Origin: Symbiodinium kawagutii
Taxonomy: Eukaryota; Sar; Dinophyceae; Suessiales; Symbiodiniaceae
DNA length: 64,000 bases
Assembly (NCBI GenBank): GCA_009767595.1
Contig: VSDK01012543.1
Span: 148,490-212,489 of the forward strand
Direction of reading: 5' to 3'
A program made the translations under genes and the position numbers. The notes beneath the pieces are model-generated. The model worked only from the letters and a program-made list of their open reading frames with translations, had not been told where the DNA came from and did not search any database. Positions 1 to 11,323 of this stretch are shown in pieces (within the stretch, counting starts at the first letter, position 1; every line of letters starts with the position of its first letter).

Positions 1-488
1 TGCTATGGGAGTTGGTGGTTTCTTTCTGGCAGTGGATTGATCACAGCTGCCATCACCCAAGTGGCAGGATTTGTGGCAAAAAGCTGGAGCCAAATCTGCA
101 AAGGTGCCAGAGTCTTAGCCTGTCCTCCACGAGACGACACAATTCATAGGTTGACGTGGCAAGTTTTCCGAAATTCGGGCACTCCAAGCCTGCAGAGAGT
201 CGAACGTTGGGCTGAGATGGCACCAGATACCATTCAATAGATCTGATTATTTTCCCAGGAAACCATGTGCCATTTTGGTATTTCAGAGAGTTTGACCCAT
301 GGCCAGCTGGATATTGATGGAGATACCAGTAGTATGGGTTTGGGGGTGCAGGCGGAGCATTCCACCATTTTGATCCTCACATGGATGACTCGTGATTTTC
401 ATGTTTATGGATAATTGCACTCAGAAACAGTCAACTACCTCTATTGGGTACATAGAAAAAACATGTCTCACGGCATGATCAAATGATC

Positions 489-539
<51 letters not shown>

Positions 540-1011
540 GGATGAAGCCGCCCGCTGCCGCTGATGGGACTCGGATGCCTTCATTTCTTATTTCCCTGCT
601 GTCTTCATTGCTGAAGGGCATGCATTGTTATGGTAATTCGTTTGACACATCACCACCTAATCACCTCTTATCACCACGGTCACCAACTACCACTACCAGT
701 TACCACCACTGGTGGTCACCACATGGCTTTAACTCCTCGTTTTGTTGAGGCAGAAAGTCTTGGAACGCATTGAACATCTTGCCGAATCTGAAGTTCAATC
801 TGGGTGCGCTCCTGTCGCCACCGTCCGGTGAGTGCTAGGGGCCTATGGGCTCCATGGCGGGTTATAACCAATGGTTGACAGATTTGCAACGAGTGTCACA
901 AATGTGGTGTTCACTACCCTTTGGCCATGAACAACTTGAAATTTCAGGCATATCCAAATTTTCGGCATATCGAAAGATGATGCATCTCCGGCAGATTATA
1001 TAGCAGAACAG
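1..1011. other. Non-coding flank with GAT microsatellite
   Basis: No supportable exon was found. The stretch contains a pure ATG/GAT trinucleotide run at 491-539 and a CCACTACCAGTTACCACC-like simple segment near 690-720. The open frames over the trinucleotide run are runs of a single residue and are repeat artefacts. Confidence 0.5.
491..539. repeat. (ATG)n microsatellite
   Basis: Uninterrupted trinucleotide repeat of about 16 units. It is translated as poly-Met on the plus strand or poly-Ile on the minus strand in ORF calls, but there is no coding context around it. Confidence 0.95.
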
Positions 1012-1296
1012 GGAAGCAGAAAGCAGTTCAAACTGGTGATCCGCTGTGCTGCGAGGTGGGAGAGATGGAATCGAGCGCGCATGGCAGCAGAGGACCTCTC
1101 AACTTCTGTCCCCTTTGGAAGTGTTCCCGGACGCAGAAGATCGCGCGCATAGATGCCCCCAGCCAGACCTCCCAAAGATTTGAGACAATCTTGACATGTG
1201 AAAAAAACCATAACCCCCCTGAAGCTTAGGTTTTCTTGTGCCTAATCTTGTTTAGCTTGACATGTTAAGCTTTCAGCTGGGAATTCACCTCCACAG

Positions 1297-2023
1297 ATTG
1301 TTCCCCAGCTCTTTCGTGACACTTCAAACGTGGCGCCCCGACGCCTCAAAAGAAACGTTTCGCAGGAGCGGCTCATGCGTCGAGAGCGGCGCCAAGAGCT
1401 GCACGAGCTCGGCCGCATGCGCCAAGAGGAGACGGTCCCTGCCACGTTCTGTGAAGCCGCGGAGGGCCCAAGGGTCCTAGGGCGTTCAAAGCACATTTTG
1501 GGACAAATGATCCATGAAAACATGTGGAAATGATCCATAAATACTGGTAGTCTTTAGCTTTGCACTTGTTCATTGAAATTCTCGGTATATTCTGTTGCTC
1601 ATAGTCAATTGATTAAGTATATCACAGAAGCAATGAAAGATGATTATTCCATAAATGCACAGCAAGAAATAATCGACACAAATGGTTGATCTATTGTCCA
1701 TAAATAGTCCATACATGTCACCATTCATTCTGGTCACCCTGAACCAATGAATCTATCCATCAAAATAAACCATCCAATCCAGTAGTGGATCTGTATTTTA
1801 CTGTATACTCCTCCTAAATCAAAAAGAGACCTAGTAAATCCTAGTGAAATACTACCATCAAAATCATCAAACATCTTAGTAAACCACTAAGCTGTCTTTC
1901 TTTTTCTGACAAATCTGGTGCCTGGCTCAGGACGCAGCTTCTCGGCGCTTCTCCAGACAACAGACGCGAGAAGCGAATCGACAGGCCCCAGCGGCGCCCC
2001 AGGGAGGTTCAGGGAGGTCCAGG
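1297..2023 (+). CDS. Partial multi-exon gene, basic helical protein
   Basis: Two phase-compatible exons. Exon 1297-1473 follows a CCACAG acceptor. It reads as a highly charged helical segment with RRLKRN, RLMRRERRQELHELGRM and EAAEGPR, and ends at AGG|GTCCTA in phase 0. Exon 1931-2023 follows CTCAG, starts in phase 0 with DAASRRFSRQQ, continues Ala/Gln/Pro-rich, and again ends at AGG|GTCCTC. An upstream island at 1012-1165 (QFKLVIRCAARWERWNRARM) may be an earlier exon. No start, stop or known domain is visible. The composition suggests a basic, possibly nucleic-acid-binding or disordered protein, which is inference only. The minus strand of the first exon is also open and is judged a shadow. 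Confidence 0.45.
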
Positions 2024-2224
2024 GTCCTCATGGTGAAGTCTTGGGGAAAGATACATTTTTTCTTGGTTTATAATCCTTGTTGCATGTTTTCTTGTTGAAA
2101 TGATATGTGTATATCTCAGATGCAATGTTTAAATGATCAAACATGAATGATTCTTGATGGCAACGGTTGATAGTGGGCATGGCGGTTGATGTTGACGTTT
2201 GACAAGCTGCAGCAGTAGACAACC

Positions 2225-2773
2225 ATGGTTGCTCGGCTCGCTACTGGCGGTTCTACCAGCTTTGGAACAGCAACATCGGCAGTGAAGGGTTTCAGCCGTT
2301 TCCTATGGTTTCCCCCAGTTTTCAATGATTTCACATGGTTTCCCATCATGGTTCCCCATCGTGGTTTCCCATCATGGTTTCCCATCATGGTTTCCCATCA
2401 TGGTTTCCCGTGCTTGTCCCTGACCTCTTCGCCCTGGTTTCCATTCAAAGAATGTCCACTGCACCAATCTCAGAGCACAGCTCGAGGCAAAGATCCTCCA
2501 TCGAATCGATGTGTTGCTCTCCAAGTGGCTGGAGCCCTGGCTGTGAGCGCCTGCTGGAGCTCGCTCCAGCCACTGGTAGGACAGGACTGCACCGTTTGCA
2601 AACCGCAACGGCTCAAAATTCCAAGCAATCTTAGCACTTCGCAGGGCTTAGCACTTCCGAAAACCTTAGGGTTGTGCTGGTGGATCTCGCCCGATCAAAG
2701 TGATGAGGGGCTTCCAAAGGAGTGCCACTGCAGCTGGGGGCATCCGCTGTTGCGTTTCTTTCCATCGGCATGA
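2225..2773 (+). CDS. ATG-initiated ORF across a minisatellite, doubtful
   Basis: An ATG at 2225 opens 182 codons. The first third runs over a 13-bp minisatellite and yields a repetitive GFPSWFPIMVSHH-type peptide; the rest is Ser/Leu/Cys-rich. Within it another frame reads a good amphipathic helix (AKILHRIDVLLSKWLEPWL, about 2478-2537) after the acceptor-like AATCTCAG. The real coding content may therefore be that short exon and not the long ORF. No family is recognised. Confidence 0.2.
   Translation: MVARLATGGSTSFGTATSAVKGFSRFLWFPPVFNDFTWFPIMVPHRGFPSWFPIMVSHHGFPCLSLTSSPWFPFKECPLHQSQSTARGKDPPSNRCVALQVAGALAVSACWSSLQPLVGQDCTVCKPQRLKIPSNLSTSQGLALPKTLGLCWWISPDQSDEGLPKECHCSWGHPLLRFFPSA
2335..2410. 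repeat. 13-bp minisatellite TGGTTTCCCATCA
   Basis: About five to six near-perfect head-to-tail copies of a 13-bp unit, with single substitutions in the copies near 2354-2362. Because 13 is not a multiple of three, each frame gives a 13-residue protein period. Confidence 0.9.
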
Positions 2774-2799
2774 CATCTGACCCGATGCGAACAAAAGAA

Positions 2800-4042
2800 C
2801 TGGCAAAAGAGTCCTGAGAAGTCTGTGACGTTTTTATTTGTTGGGCAAGTGGTAGGTCAGCATAGTGATAGTGACATCTGTGACTGATGGGAGACAGTGA
2901 CCTTTTCAGATTGGGGACTCTTCAGAACCCTGCATGTCTGAAGCCGCAGATTTGGACCGAATCACCAGGAAGAAGATCAGTCCTCAACTTGCAGACACCA
3001 TCATCGGGCAGCGATTCTTTTTGGAATCAACATACCTATTTGTTGCACCTTTTAGTTTGAGTTGCTTGAGGAAGAACCGGAGCACCATAACCCTCAAGCA
3101 ATGTCATCCGACAAGTTGCAAATGCGACTAAGTATTCAACATCATGAATGCCAATGTGAGATCACACCTTACCTGGAAGCAAGCCGCATTCAACCCCGAA
3201 CAAACACTGAAATCCAATCCTTGCAGGGCAAATTCAAGGCCCAATGCCGCGGTTGAAGAAGTGGAAGATGCTCCGTCACGGAATGAGATAGCCGTGAGCC
3301 CAGGTCATGCAGTAAATCAAGATTCAGCTCACTCTGCGCTTTTGTTGAAAACAGTTAGTAGCACAGATGGGAGGATGTTATGACAATGTCAAGTTCTGTG
3401 GTTGTGATGATGGTGGCGATGATTACGATGACAATTATGATAAAGATGATGATGAGCATCATGATGATGCCGATGGTGAGATTACCTCTATGCCAACTAG
3501 TACCGGCCCCGAGTTTTGGCACATCATCATATCAACATCACTGTTGCTGAAAGCCACTTGTTATGAACCACAATCCAAAATCAGGTCCCCAGCTTGATTG
3601 TCACGAATTCACTGATACCAGTCAATTACTAGTAGCGGCTTCACCCTGGTGGTAGCTGCTTGGCTTGGCTCATTCTGCGAAGGTCGTGGTGGCAGCGATG
3701 AGAGGCTCTGATGTGACTCAGCCGATGAACCTCCACAGCGTTGGGAACCCTCTCGAAGACCTTTCCACTTGAGAACTTGGGATGGGAATCCGGGTAAAGA
3801 AATCCATCATTTCATTCATGTCTTCATAGTTCTCAGAAAACAATTCATGGGTTCATATTTCTCAGCAAACATTATCTTAACTAAATCTCACTCAACCTTG
3901 ATGTGTTGTGCTGAGCACGCTTTTCTTTTTGGCTTGGTTCGAAGCTGCATCAACTAATACCATTCCAAGCTGCATCATTCTCCCCACCTACCAATTGTAC
4001 ATACATGTTCCTCCCATTTCTAACCAGATCCATCAATTTCAC
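2800..4042. other. No supportable gene; GATGAT-rich segment
   Basis: Low coding signal. A GATGATGATG-type degenerate stretch at about 3405-3475 translates as poly-Asp. Short open frames at 2934-3256 have no convincing splice context. Confidence 0.4.
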
Positions 4043-5104
4043 TTACCAATTCCGCCATGTGCACCTTCGCAGAGCTTCAAGGCGTGCAGCTCTTTGCCTC
4101 ACCGGCCACTTGCGCTTGGCCACCTTGGATCCACTGAACCTCTTCATCGAACCTCTGAAGCAGTCCGTGCTACGTGGCTGTTCCGCAGTGCAGGACACCT
4201 TTTTGCACAGACACATGTGGACCTGTGTGGATCTTGGCCAATATCTAAATCTTGATTGATTCAAATGGGTAGTACCCATTGTGAAGCGCCATTGTTGGTG
4301 GATGAGGATTTCTTTCCACTGGCATCGGTGCATCTCAGGTGCTTTCAGCAGCTCAGGGTATGAGGTGGATATCTTTGTCGTAACAGACGCGGAGGACCCG
4401 AGACCGCCAAAACGCTTGGCACTGATGGGCTTGGATTCCTGCATCATCCTAGACGGCAGATCATTATTGCTAGACTTGTCGCGGTGATTTGAAAGAACCG
4501 CATTATGTACCAGTTTACCACCCATTGTATCGGACCTGTCGTTTTGGCAACTTTGCGGATCAGGATTGCGAACAAACGCGTGAGATGCTTGAGCCACTGC
4601 AAGTCAAAGCTTGGCATTGCGTAGCTTCAGTGGAAGAAGATCCTTTACAGAGGCACTAGCCGCTGCACCCGAAGATGCAATGCATTTCACTATGACAGGT
4701 AGCACTTGAGTCCTTGACCAAGCTGTTGCTAACAATGACAGAACCTTCCGTGTCAGGCGAAGGGAGGAGCGTTGGTTGCAACATGGCGCTAAAACCGTGT
4801 GGAATCGAAGTTCTTTCCTGGGCCAGTTGAAGAAGGCCACGGTCAGAACCGACAGATTTTCTGGGCATGGGCCGAACTTCTGACAATTAGCCGCACAAGC
4901 CATAGAAATTCTGAGAGGTAGAGCCAGCTGGGCCCATTCATCCGTTTCCTCGCGAGCCGTTAGGATCCACTGGGATACCTGGGCTACGTGGGGATTCCAT
5001 GAACCTGTGAGGTCCAAGCCTGTGACGAGTTGATGAAAGGTGCATACCGCCTGGTGGCTCGCTCGCGCCTGGATGTGCGTTCCCGGGCTACAGCTCAGTG
5101 GCAA
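4043..5104 (-). CDS. Long minus-strand frame with one internal TGA
   Basis: The minus strand is open in one frame from 5104 to 4043 except for a single TGA at 4604-4606. The upstream part (166 codons, no ATG at its start) contains PENLSVLTVAFFNWPRKEL and LRLTRKVLSLLATAWS. These loosely resemble the helical PQNL-type repeats of FAST-kinase/OPR-like organellar RNA-binding proteins common in dinoflagellates; that is a weak family guess. The downstream 184 codons are Ser/Lys-rich. The TGA could be a true stop near an exon end, a decayed codon, a sequencing error or a recoded codon. The plus strand also contains plausible short reading frames, for example VDIFVVTDAEDPRPPKR near 4368-4418, so strand assignment is uncertain. 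Confidence 0.35.
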
Positions 5105-5348
5105 ATGCTGAGATTTTAGCGATGAAGTTCATGCTACAAAGACCAAGATGACATCAACATGTAGAATACCATAGATCTCTACACTATACAATACTCGATA
5201 TAGATCAAATCAAGGTAAACATTTTCAAGAACATACAATTGATATACGATAATTGTAAATTCTCAAATTGTCTGCGTTCGTTACAGGAAAGTATGGACTG
5301 GATTGATTATCGGTCTCCATTGTGGGATTCCATTGGCGTCCCTATAGA

Positions 5349-6080
5349 CTTTCCAACCTTTGACATGGCTGGTTGCTCTCTCTCCAGCTCAAGGCTGGTA
5401 TCGATTTCCCGCAGATGTGAGCGAGTTGGAAGTAACTGGAGAGATCCTCAGAATCCGCTCTTGTGAAGCTTCGGCATTGGAAACACAGAAATTACGATGC
5501 TAAAGTTGACGTCGCTTCACTTTTTGTTTCTTTTGTTTCATCATTGTAGTTCCTATGACTATCATCATCATGAATTAGTCATTTCTGGGCCCGGGTTCAG
5601 GAGTCGTTTGGTTGCCGATGCGTGCATTGGAAAGTATGAGCGGCTACATGAATGACCTCTTTGCCATCGGTGGACATCCAGAGATGCTTCAGCCTGAGCT
5701 TCAAAGCACGAGCTACGCCCTGATGATTGGGTTTTACCATTTGCCCCATTCACAGTCCCATGTTGTCAATTTGGCTAGTGTCAGAAGCGCCCAGGAAACC
5801 ATACCTGCACGCCTACGATGAACTACTTGACAGAGGTGCACTGATTCCCAGAGTTATCAAGAAAATGTCACCAAAATCTCAGACTTTGTCTGTAAGCAGA
5901 TCGGTAGGGTGAGATTCTTAGCATTTTTCTCACTCTGCATGCCACAGCTGGGCATGGGGCCGTTGGAGGTAACTGGAAACTCCACAAGTCCTTCGAAAGT
6001 TCCCCGGATGGTTTGGACACCGAGGAACTTTGGCAGGCGGGGAATTGTGCTTGGTCCATGTATCATCGAACACCTTGCCG
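5349..6080 (+). CDS. Partial multi-exon hypothetical gene
   Basis: Three plus-strand coding islands. The frame at 5349-5513 reads GWYRFPADVSELEVTGEIL to a TAA. The island from about 5603 follows GGGTTCAG and reads LESMSGYMNDLFAIGGHPEM then ALMIGFYHLPHSQ. It has a phase-0 donor candidate at AGT|GTCAGA near 5778. Exon 5948-6080 follows GCCACAG in phase 0, reads LGMGPLEVTGNSTSPSKVPR and ends at GCCG|GTTCTA. Exons two and three are phase compatible; the link to the first is unresolved. No domain was recognised, and the minus strand is partly open. Confidence 0.4.
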
Positions 6081-8990
6081 GTTCTACATGTTTTTATCAT
6101 GTTTTTCGTCTCGTTTGAAAACCTAGTCCAGTCCAGACATCTTGCAGAATGTTTGTGAACATTTGATGCAAATGACAACGTCGGTTGAAGCGCTAGTGGG
6201 ACCCAACAAGAACACCCCAACTGGACATGTCTATAGCCAGAACCCATGAGCTTGTGCACCATTCTGCAGGTTACTTAGTCTTGTATTTCTCCAAGTTCCC
6301 TGTTCAAAATGACTTGTGTTGATGTGTGATATGTGTGTACCTTCAATTGCGACAGCAAACTGCGCAGGTAACGTTGCTGAAGGCTGGTGTCATGGCGAGG
6401 CAGCACCCGGAGATTTGCTTCAACTTGTCTCTCAGCTGTGAATAGCCAACCCCCAAGGCTTCAAGGAGAGCTAGGGACAAATCTGTTTGGACACCCATGA
6501 TGAAGCAGAATCAACGGAGTGTTTTTGGTGGTTGATATCAGGGTGGGTTGCCGTTTTTCGCAAGGGTTAGTGTAGCTGTTGATGGGTATATTTTTGGCGA
6601 AGTTAGATAGTCGCTTGGATGATCATTGGGTGAAGTCCCTCCTATCAATCCCCTACAAATCATGACCATAAGCACCCCTGCATATCTTTCGCAGCTGAGG
6701 TTATCCCGCAATTCCTCTGCTCCTTCTTCAGAGCGCGAAGACAATTGCCGCCGTACACCGCCGCGTCATCAGAATGGTTATCTGACAGACACCATATGGC
6801 CGCTTGTTTTGCATAGGCCCTGTCTAGTGCGTACTAGGCATTAGCAGGGCCCTAGTTCAGCGATTTGAAACTGAGCACTTCCAACTTGTCCGGGCATTTT
6901 TGTGGCATGGGAATTCTCAAAGCATTCTTCACAAAACAAAATCTTCCCAATTGCCAACGAAAGGTTACTGATGGGGATGGTTAACCATCAACTATCAGCC
7001 ATGATCAGTCGTTTCACCAGCCATCATCAGGCCTTGAGAAGCAGATGATTTCAGATGGTGGATCAACAACTTCTGAGGTCAACTGTGCCCTCAACGGCTC
7101 TGCCGGGCATCTTTTCCTTCGACGCCTTGTTGACTGCGAGGTCGCCCTGTGGAAAGACTGGGGCATTTTTTGCACGCTGAATTGATGTGTTGACCATCAT
7201 TAACCATTTAAAACCATCCACACTTGCACTCAACACATAGCTTAGATAGCTAAATTTGGATGGTTGACAATGGTCAATGATGGTTGATGATGGCTGATAG
7301 TTGGTTAGGAATGGCTGGTGATCGTTGATCATTATTGATAATCTCGAGCAACAAAGTTTTGATGTACTTTTGAGAAATCAAGTGAAAGGCATTGAGAGTT
7401 CAGCCTTTGGGTCAGAGCCCTTGACGCAAGTGATCGTCACAAGTCTTCCTCTGAGCCTCTTGTCCTGGCTTGCGCCTGCAGAAAGTTGTTTGTTTGCCCA
7501 CGAGTCCACAAGAAGTGCCCCATGAATTTATCACCTGGTGATAAGTCCATTGCCAGTCTCACAGCGCTCGGGTTTCCCGTTTCCGCCTTTAGGTTGTTGC
7601 ACTTCTTTTTTGCAGAATGGGCTCGAACTGGCAGACCAGCCAAAGTGACCCTCGGAGACAATTGTGGGGAGCAAGCGCCGCTGACATGATGGGGAGAAAA
7701 TACAGTTGTTCAATGCCTTCAGGAACCATGTCCATGGCAGAACATTTCCACCTCAGAAGTATTTCTGAATGGCTCTTTGGGGTTTCATGATCACTGAGAG
7801 ACTTCTTGCAACTTTTCCAGCAGCGCGAGGCTGGATTTTGGCTGCGGTCCTGGTAGCATGATGGAACGCTGGCTTGCCTTTCACCCTATCAGCATCGCGT
7901 GCATCGACAAGTTGCCTGGACTCTCAGCCGCAGGGGGGGTGAACTGGGCTGGGATTTGTCTGCTGGGAGGTAAAACTGGCGCACCCCGGGTCCATGTGCA
8001 ACTTGCTTTTTGGATCACCCGCAGTGGGGTAGTAGCTCGAAGGAGCTGTAAACGTTCGGAGCTCCAAATTGAACAGCTCTTGAAAGAGCACTTAGTGGAA
8101 CATGAACTCATGCACATATTGATGTGGTAGGGTCAGTATAGAGAGTGGTTGGAGTTTTGCAGGTAGAGGTTCACAAGCCAATGCTGACAATTTATCCAAC
8201 CATTTACTTTTGCATGGAAAAAAGCACAATTAATGTCTCATTGGCTACTGGTTACAACCAGCATCAACCCTCACGAATCGTCATTTCACTATTTACCCAT
8301 CGTTTACAACCATTTCGAAGCACTATGAACCATTCTTAGTTAAGACCATGAACAATCATTAGCCATCATTAAACATCACTGACCATCATGAACTATGAAT
8401 AGCTTCTGAATAGCCACTAGTTCGCCATCATTCCTAGCCATCGCCATGGCTGACACCTCTGGGTCCAAGCACCAAGGGCTTCAGCAGAGATTGGGCAACG
8501 ACTTGATCGATTTGGATCTGTCGAAAGATGTGGATCCCAGGCACTGCACGGTACGGGGCAGGGGTTGCCAGGTCCAACCGTGCCAACCACCATATCCAAC
8601 GGTGTGACATGGACAGGATTGGGGAGTCTTGTCAACCACCCAAGAGCTTTCACTCGAATGTTGAGCAGTTGGGAGATCAGAGGACCAGACCTTCGCAGAG
8701 GATCCCCATTGATGTGAAGATTTGATCCAAAACATTTCAACTTTCTTCAGGCCTTGATTTCTCTGGTGCAGAACCTTCTTCGCAATTCTCAACATGCATC
8801 CTCCTCATGGTGATGCTAATTCATCACGATGGTCTAACTGCTTTCATTCTGTTCTTTCCTTTTGTATCCGTCTCAGGACATAAGGCACTCTCATCGTTTT
8901 CCTAAGTGTGTTCTTTCCTGGCTACTTTAGATTTGTTTTTGTGTGATTCAATCTCCAAAATTCAGTTTTTATGCTTGAATATATGGCGTT
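6081..8990. other. Mostly intronic or intergenic repeats
   Basis: Dominated by degenerate TGATGGTTGATG-like and CCATCATCAACC-like sequence, for example 6970-7060, 7180-7345 and 8240-8420. Weak coding islands lie at 7617-7793 (ATG just after TTTTTTGCAG) and 7858-8130. Neither has corroborating splice phases. Confidence 0.4.
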
Positions 8991-9017
8991 TCGGTTCCAC
9001 CATGCAATTCGAAACCC

Positions 9018-9570
9018 ATGGTGTTGATTCGAACTACGCTCGCACTTTGCCATCCGCCCACCGCAGGAGAATCATGTTCACTCACAAATGCAATGTCATT
9101 GGAGGGCGCAGTTCTCTTCAAGAATTGTTCAACAAGACTGACAAGCATGGCATTTCGAGGTCAGCAGCATGGAAGATTCTTGGTGAAAAATCGAGCCGAA
9201 GGTCGATTCCGTTGACGTTATGATGTGCCCTGGGATGGGAAGCCGTGGTAAAACGTTCCACACTGTATACGCTCAGCATGATCCAAACGATCCAAATGAT
9301 CCGTTTGCTCAGGATGGTTCTGAATTGTTGCAGCACTCCGAGATGTTTGGGCTTCTTACTTGGAGGAGTTTCGGCGGCAGTGAAGCTGACAGACGTGGTC
9401 AAGTCGCGACTCAAATTCATCATCGATATCTCTTTGCAACTTCAGTTCCCCCCTCGGGTAAGCCCAGTGTCAAGATGTTCAAAGGTTATGCAGCTGCAGG
9501 GATGAAACGGGTGACCTACTCAGCGGGATCATTGGGTGGTCACCTCCAGGTGAGGATGCTCCCACCGTGA
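9018..9570 (+). CDS. Coding-like island, frame uncertain
   Basis: Two overlapping plus-strand frames read plausibly. One at 9018-9215 carries SLEGAVLFKNCSTRLTSMAF. Another at 9245-9505 carries GGVSAAVKLTDVVKSRLKF. A third frame at 9220-9570 is also open. Elevated GC and absence of simple repeats suggest one or two exons, but no phase-consistent splice pair was found. The product is unknown. Confidence 0.25.
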
Positions 9571-9883
9571 TGATGGGGCAATCCTTGGGGCCAGAAACTG
9601 AGAGCTGTGGAGAGTCCACCCGAAACTTCGAAAACGGATCCGAACCCGCATTGCACTCAGGTTTGATGGTCGCCGCGAGCTCTGGATGTCCCGGCGGAAC
9701 GTTTCAGGATCCAACCGATTGACCTGGGCGACCTCTGGCGATTGGGTGACATGGCAGTGACGAGCTGGTCACGCGTGCATGACTGGTGGTACCATGGTGC
9801 CATGCCAAGCTGTGACCTGAGATATGATCGCTCTTGTTATCACAAGCTTAGCATTTGTTATAACATTGTTAATGTTAACCCAG

Positions 9884-9985
9884 GATTAATAAACCCCAGG
9901 TTGATTAATTGGGGGGTTGCCATTTTGATGGAAAACCAAGGCTTTTGGGGGATACCCCCTGTTAATCAACCAGGGGTTCATTAAT
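9884..9985. repeat. Imperfect inverted repeat (hairpin/MITE-like)
   Basis: The left arm at 9884-9916, containing AACCCCAGGTTGATTAATT, is mirrored by the right arm at 9955-9985, containing TTAATCAACCAGGGGTT, with few mismatches. They enclose a loop of about 38 nt in an otherwise AT-rich non-coding stretch. It could be a foldback element or MITE remnant, but no target duplication was recognised. Confidence 0.6.
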
Positions 9986-11110
9986 GCTATGTTACCATTA
10001 TAGGTATGGATCTAACTGGTTATCATGAGCTTGGTTGATGATTATCAATTGGGAAACCCTTTAAGATCCATTTAATTTGTTGCTCCCATTTGGCGGGTGC
10101 ATTTGTTGATGACTTGATGTGTAGCGGCCTCACTGGTACTGTTTATTGTGAGGACACCACCCACACTCAACCGTTGGAAGTGCTTGATCTACCATCAATA
10201 GAGCTGGTAACACTATGTGTTACCCATCTTGACCAATATGCATCAGCTGTATTAGTTGCCAAATATCTTTTTAGAAACCTTGGTCATTGGCCATTCTCAA
10301 CTATCTTACCAATATCATTCTTATTCCTTACTCTGGTAACGACTATCAACCAGTTGGTAGCACCAAATTGCCGATACCAATCATGCAGCATAACATTGAT
10401 CACTTGGTAACATTAATCAGTTGGTCAAACCAACCATTTTGATAAGTATTAATACATTATTTGATTACTTAGACTAATACTATCTAATCCTCTCCTACTG
10501 AAAAATCTGACATTTAGGTTATTTGGTTAAACCACATGCTTGATATTCACCCAAATGGTTTTGGTATTCACTCATTACAAGATGGCCAATCTAGGAATTG
10601 CCATCTAACTTATAATTTATCACACAACTTATTGATCATTGATCAAGCTATACCATTTGGTTTTCAGGTTAAAGTGGAGTTTGTTAATCAAGTGTACACC
10701 TATATGGATAGATAAACTATATAGACTATAGAGTTTATTCACCTCTTCATTCACTATGAATAAATGCCATCCATTTATCACACCATTGATCTATCCACTA
10801 TAATTCATTGACCACGGGTTGATTCGTCCCTTTATCAACCTAAAAACTCCAAACATTTAGTACCAGTACCAATGCTTTTCAGTTTACCATGATGGCACCA
10901 TGATAAAATAACTTATAATCCATCACACCATGTTTATTGACCATAGATAGATACCACCATTGATTTTATCGACCGATGTTCAAACAGACTAGCAAGTTGA
11001 TAAGCCGATAAGTTAAACTGACATAATTCAACCATCACAACATTTGTCCTTTTAACCATAACATTCCTTCGTTTTCCAACCGAACAAACACACAGATTTT
11101 TCATTGGCCA
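9986..11110. other. AT-rich non-coding stretch
   Basis: AT-rich, with scattered TTGATCATTG, CCATTTGGTT and ATCAACC motifs. No coding island, RNA gene or clear repeat array is visible. The 106-codon frame at 10090-10410 is low in GC and has no splice context. Confidence 0.5.
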
Positions 11111-11323
11111 AGCAGTGGGTTTTCCGCAACCTCCGTGGCTTTTCAGCGCTGCTTCAACGCTGCTTCAACGCTTGTGCTTCGCAGCGCCAAGGCCTTGCTG
11201 TTGGACGTGGCACAAGACCTGCCACGGAGCTCTGAGAGGACCTTGGTGGCCAATGTGCATCGCTTGGCTGCGCAAGGCGAGGGCTGGGAAGTGCTGTGGG
11301 AAGTGATGGTGAATGGATGGTGA
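11111..11323 (+). CDS. Single exon, unknown product
   Basis: GC-rich island after AAGCAG. The best frame reads STLVLRSAKALLLDVAQDL followed by SSERTLVANVHRLAAQGEGW, a typical amphipathic helical segment. It probably ends at a GGAA|GTGCTG or GGAA|GTGATG donor before TGATGGTGAATGG repeats. The sequence near 11143-11172 includes a small direct duplication (GCTGCTTCAAC twice). No family is recognised; a second frame is also open. Confidence 0.4.
   Translation, partial: SSGFSATSVAFQRCFNAASTLVLRSAKALLLDVAQDLPRSSERTLVANVHRLAAQGEGWEVLWEVMVNGW

Noticed and set aside
421..748. ORFs with poly-Met and poly-Ile runs
   Set aside because: They are translations of the (ATG)n microsatellite at 491-539 without coding context.
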